A stretch of DNA of 64,000 nucleotides from Janthinobacterium sp. 1_2014MBL_MicDiv (GTDB taxonomy: Bacteria > Pseudomonadota > Gammaproteobacteria > Burkholderiales > Burkholderiaceae_D). Shown here piece after piece: positions 60,934-64,000 of the stretch (the stretch's first letter is position 1; each line of letters opens with the position of its first letter). Made by a program: the position numbers and the translations under genes. The DNA is taken from the NCBI RefSeq assembly GCF_001865675.1, contig NZ_CP011319.1, positions 558,001-622,000 of the forward strand, in the 5' to 3' direction. Below the pieces are notes generated by a model, which had not been told where the DNA came from, did not search any database, and was given only the letters and a program-made list of their open reading frames with translations.

Positions 60934-61486
60934 GTGTGCTGGAGATGGTGGATGGCTGGACGATCTCATTATTACATGCATGATGCCTGAAACCGGCTGC
61001 TTTGATGGCGACAGGGCGGATGGCGCGCCCGCCATGCAGGGAAGGGCGGCAGCATCGCCGATTATCGCGGCTGGCCATTTCCGTTTTATTCTGCCGCCGC
61101 CGCTATCGGAACACCGCGCGTGATACCGAGAATAAAACGCTGCCGAAGGCGATTGCGTTATGCATGCCGTGCTGCCAGCATGGCAAATAGATCGCTGCTG
61201 AATAATATGCGCCGGCATGCTGCGGATTGGCTGGCTTGCACGCCGCCTTTCTTATAAGAAAGCGATGCGCGCTGTTTTGAGAAAAGCGAATCCCGCCATG
61301 TTTATTGATTATCCATTTCGCCCTGCCGTCATATTCTTCATTTAATCTTAATGTTGGCCATGTAAATAAAATTCCGAATGCAAAGCTATGGCTGGTGATT
61401 ATTCAGGCGGCACGCAGATATTTTTACAATGTAGTATATTTCATGGGATTTTATTATTACTCAGATTAACGTAAAGGATGTAAGTG
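60934..61486. other. 550-bp spacer, AT-rich towards the H-NS-like gene
   Basis: No gene is seen. From about 61250 to the start codon the base composition becomes clearly AT-rich, unlike the rest of the window. It contains a perfect 16-bp palindrome CTTTCTTATAAGAAAG (61247-61262) and a TACAAT -10-like element (61425-61430) with a poor TTCAGG -35. AT-rich upstream DNA is typical of self-regulated H-NS genes. Confidence 0.5.
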
Positions 61487-61795
61487 ATGGATCTGTCAAC
61501 GATGACGATGCTGGAATTGCGTAAACTGGACGATGGCGTCAAGCAGGAATTGCAGGGCCGCGAACGTGACGATTTGAACAAGGCGCGCGAACAGATCATG
61601 GCGATTGCGCAGCAGGCAGGCATTCCACTGAAGCAATTGATACTCGACGGCCTGCATCCGCGCACGGGCAAGGTCGCGGTGCGCTATCGCCATCCGGACA
61701 ATGCGGCCGAGCAGTGGACAGGCCGTGGCCGCCAGCCGTTGTGGGTCAGGCAGTGGGTGGAATCGGGCAAGTCCATCGATCTGCTGCGCGTATAA
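61487..61795 (+). CDS. H-NS-family DNA-binding protein (short form)
   Basis: 102-residue nucleoid protein. An N-terminal coiled-coil oligomerisation segment (about 1-45, LRKLDDGVKQELQGRERDDL) leads to a C-terminal DNA-binding domain with the family signature QWTGRGRQPLWVRQWVESG (about 77-95). It silences AT-rich DNA. AAAGGA 8 bases upstream favours ATG 61487 over the adjacent GTG 61484. A second nucleoid protein besides the histone H1-like protein in this window. Confidence 0.92.
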   Translation: MDLSTMTMLELRKLDDGVKQELQGRERDDLNKAREQIMAIAQQAGIPLKQLILDGLHPRTGKVAVRYRHPDNAAEQWTGRGRQPLWVRQWVESGKSIDLLRV

Positions 61796-61875
61796 TCCGG
61801 TATACTTTTGGCGCAGTTGCAAGCGTATGCCTGCCATGCACCATACCTTGGGCCCAACTTCATACCGACCAAACC

Positions 61876-63264
61876 ATGCTTCCACTGTCAAGAACGATCT
61901 TCAAAGCCTACGATATTCGCGGCATCATCGCTCAAACCCTCGATGCCGGCGTAGCCCACAAGATTGGACAGGCGTTTGGCGCGGCGGCCCTGGAAAAGGG
62001 AGAAAAGCGGGTAGTGATCGGCCGCGATGGCCGGCTGTCCGGCCCCGAATTGACGGCGGCACTGGCGCAGGGCCTGCAGGCCGCAGGCGTCGACGTGATC
62101 GACCTGGGCGTGGTGGCCACGCCGATGGTGTACTTCGGCACCAATGTGCTCGATACGCGCTCCGGCATCATGGTCACGGGCAGCCACAATCCGCCCAACT
62201 ACAACGGTTTCAAGATGGTGCTGGACGGCGAAGCGATACACGGCGAGGCGATCCAGGCACTGTACCACCGCATCGTGGCGCAGGACGTCGGCACCACTGA
62301 CATTGCCCGTTTGGGCAGCTACGCCACGCACGACATCCGCGCCGCCTACCTGGAGCGCATCCTCGGCGACGTGAAGCTGGCGCGCCCGATCAAGATCGCC
62401 GTCGATTGCGGCAATGGCGTCGCTGGCGCGTTCGCGGGCGATCTGTTCCGTGGCCTGGGCTGCGATGTCATCGAGCTGTTCTGCGACGTCGATGGCAGTT
62501 TCCCCAATCACCACCCCGATCCGGCGCATCCGGAAAACCTGCAGGACCTGATCCGCTGCCTGGCCGGGACGGATGCCGAAATCGGCATCGCCTTCGACGG
62601 CGACGGCGACCGCCTGGGCGTGGTCACCAAGGATGGCCAGATCATCTACCCTGACCGCCAGATGATGCTGTTTGCGGCCGACGTGCTGAGCCGCCATCCA
62701 GGCGCGCAAATCCTGTATGACGTGAAATGCACGCGCCACCTGGCGCCGTGGATCAGCAAGCATGGCGGCGTGCCGTTGATGTGCAAGACGGGCCACTCGC
62801 TGGTGAAAGCCGAGCTGCGCGCGACGGGGGCGCCGCTGGGCGGCGAAATGAGCGGCCATATCTTCTTCAAGGACCGCTGGTATGGCTTCGACGACGGCCT
62901 GTATGCGGCTGCGCGCCTGCTGGAAATCCTCACGCGCGAGGCCGATCCTTCCGCTTTGCTGAATAGCCTGCCGCAGTCCGACAGCACGCCTGAATTGCAG
63001 CTGGAACTGAAGGAGGGCGAAAACGTCGCGCTGATGGACGTGCTGCGCCGCGACGCCCTCTTCCCCGGCAATGAACGGATCATCACCATCGATGGCTTGC
63101 GCGTGGAGTACGCCGACGGTTTCGGCCTGGCCCGCTCGTCGAACACCACGCCGGTGATCGTCATGCGCTTCGAGGCGGAAACGCCGGCAGCCCTGGCGCG
63201 CATACAGGATCAGTTCAAGCGCGTGATCCTCGCTGCCAAGCCTGACGCTGTCCTGCCGTTCTGA
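61876..63264 (+). CDS. phosphomannomutase/phosphoglucomutase
   Basis: 462-residue alpha-D-phosphohexomutase (AlgC-like) interconverting mannose/glucose 1- and 6-phosphates for LPS and exopolysaccharide precursors. FKAYDIRG at 9-16, active-site phosphoserine Ser103 in TGSHNPPNYNG, metal loop DGDGDRLG (about 240-247), sugar-binding GEMSGH (about 328) and the C-terminal phosphate-binding RSSNTTP. The frame opens upstream, but MLPLSRTIFKAYDIRG is the family start. Four bases before waaC, consistent with LPS-core synthesis. Confidence 0.95.
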   Translation: MLPLSRTIFKAYDIRGIIAQTLDAGVAHKIGQAFGAAALEKGEKRVVIGRDGRLSGPELTAALAQGLQAAGVDVIDLGVVATPMVYFGTNVLDTRSGIMVTGSHNPPNYNGFKMVLDGEAIHGEAIQALYHRIVAQDVGTTDIARLGSYATHDIRAAYLERILGDVKLARPIKIAVDCGNGVAGAFAGDLFRGLGCDVIELFCDVDGSFPNHHPDPAHPENLQDLIRCLAGTDAEIGIAFDGDGDRLGVVTKDGQIIYPDRQMMLFAADVLSRHPGAQILYDVKCTRHLAPWISKHGGVPLMCKTGHSLVKAELRATGAPLGGEMSGHIFFKDRWYGFDDGLYAAARLLEILTREADPSALLNSLPQSDSTPELQLELKEGENVALMDVLRRDALFPGNERIITIDGLRVEYADGFGLARSSNTTPVIVMRFEAETPAALARIQDQFKRVILAAKPDAVLPF

Positions 63265-63268
63265 CGCC

Positions 63269-64000
63269 ATGACCGCTCAATCCGGCGCACAGGCGCCCCT
63301 GAAAATCCTGCTGGTGCGCGTTTCCTCGTTGGGCGACGTGCTGCACAACCTGCCGATGGTGCATGACATCGCCCGCCATTATCCGGACGCCACCATCGAC
63401 TGGGTGGTCGAGGAGGGCTACACGAGCCTGGTGCGCCTGAATTCGCGCGTTGGCACCATCTTCCCATTCGCGCTGCGGCGCTGGCGCAAGAGCCTGGGCA
63501 AGAAAGAGACGCGCGCGGAAATTGCCGCCTTTTTCCGCAGCCTGCGCCAGACGCGCTACGATTATGTGTTCGATACCCAGGGCTTGCTCAAGACGGGCAT
63601 CATCATGGGCGCCGCGCGCCTGGCGCCGGGCGGCCAGAAAGTCGGCCTGGCCAACGGCAGCGAAGGCTCGGGCTACGAAGGCATCTCGCGCCTGTTTCAC
63701 ACGAAAAGCATACCCCTCGACCCGCGCACGCATGCGGTAGCGCGTGGCCGGCTGGTGGCCGCCGCCGCCCTGGGCTACACGGTCGACACGCCGGCCGATT
63801 TCGGCTTGCCGGAAGTGTCAGGCAGCGAGCCGCGCCCGGACTGGATGGGCGAGGCGCCGTATGCCGTGTATTTCCATGGCACGGCGCGCGACGCCAAGAA
63901 ATGGGCGCCGGAAAACTGGATCGCCCTCGGTCACGCGCTCTCGCCCATGCCGATTTTGCTGCCCTGGGGTTCGCCCAAGGAAAAGGCGGAAGCCGAGTTG
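63269..64000 (+). CDS. waaC: LPS heptosyltransferase I (partial, runs off the window)
   Basis: First 244 codons of a GT9 glycosyltransferase that adds the first heptose to Kdo2-lipid A. ILLVRVSSLGDVLHNLPMVHDIARHYP near the start and YVFDTQGLLKTGIIMGAARL are WaaC-type blocks; YAVYFHGTARDAKKWAPENW near the cut end is the start of the nucleotide-sugar-binding half. The 3' part lies beyond 64000. Confidence 0.92.
   Translation, partial: MTAQSGAQAPLKILLVRVSSLGDVLHNLPMVHDIARHYPDATIDWVVEEGYTSLVRLNSRVGTIFPFALRRWRKSLGKKETRAEIAAFFRSLRQTRYDYVFDTQGLLKTGIIMGAARLAPGGQKVGLANGSEGSGYEGISRLFHTKSIPLDPRTHAVARGRLVAAAALGYTVDTPADFGLPEVSGSEPRPDWMGEAPYAVYFHGTARDAKKWAPENWIALGHALSPMPILLPWGSPKEKAEAEL

Overview
The window is chromosomal DNA of a high-GC betaproteobacterium, most likely an Oxalobacteraceae member close to Janthinobacterium/Massilia. 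This rests on gene content and order: accB-accC-prmA-zinc ribbon/DUF3426; mpl-yqiA-ubiC; yqgE-ruvX-pyrR-pyrB-pyrC'-plsC; pilGHIJ-chpA; class Ia nrdAB with an ATP cone; and a KPAAK-repeat histone H1-like protein ending in the AWPFPT signature. No species can be fixed from the sequence alone. There is no prophage, CRISPR array, insertion sequence, rRNA or tRNA. Most of the window is housekeeping.

Layout. 0.1-3 kb: CcsA/YpjD-like protein, small PP0621-type protein, receiver-less sigma-54 activator, AmpD. 3-7.7 kb: nrdA and nrdB, preceded by a promoter overlapped by two NrdR-type boxes 31 bp apart. 7.7-8.46 kb: a gene-poor, highly structured stretch with a candidate small RNA (own promoter and terminator) and a series of strong hairpins leading into the histone H1-like gene (8.46-9.78 kb). 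9.86-10.5 kb: yggT and a REP-like palindromic element. 10.5-17.5 kb (minus): PfkB kinase, DUF3426 protein, prmA, accC, accB, aroQ, TlpA-like thioredoxin and a conserved unknown. 17.6-24.8 kb (plus): mpl-yqiA-ubiC-RNase II, TonB-like protein, aroE-mtgA. 25-27 kb: corA and a HAD phosphatase.

27-35 kb (minus): an accessory polyol/sugar operon with an AraC regulator, RbsBAC-type ABC importer, zinc alcohol dehydrogenase, FGGY kinase and L-xylulose-reductase-like SDR. Oxidation of a polyol to a ketose followed by phosphorylation is the obvious pathway. 35.3-37.7 kb: hemL, a divergent thiD homologue, rubredoxin. 37.8-46.9 kb: Pil-Chp chemosensory genes for type IV pilus (twitching) control. 47-49.1 kb: an orphan gene and a photolyase. 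49.5-54.5 kb: yqgE, ruvX and the pyrimidine genes, where the dihydroorotase homologue has lost its metal-binding HxH motif (a PyrC'-type structural partner of PyrB), then plsC next to a second REP-like element.

54.5-60 kb (minus): an uncharacterised cluster of a sulfonate/nitrate-type ABC importer, an acyl-CoA-dehydrogenase-like flavoprotein, an AhpD/CMD-family CxxC protein and an AraC regulator, probably scavenging an organic sulfur or nitrogen compound. 60-64 kb: apaH, an AT-rich spacer, a short H-NS-family protein, phosphomannomutase/phosphoglucomutase, and the start of waaC, cut by the window edge.

The least explained parts are the structured RNA region at 7.98-8.40 kb, the polyol operon with a possible leader peptide, and the 54.5-60 kb importer/flavoprotein cluster.
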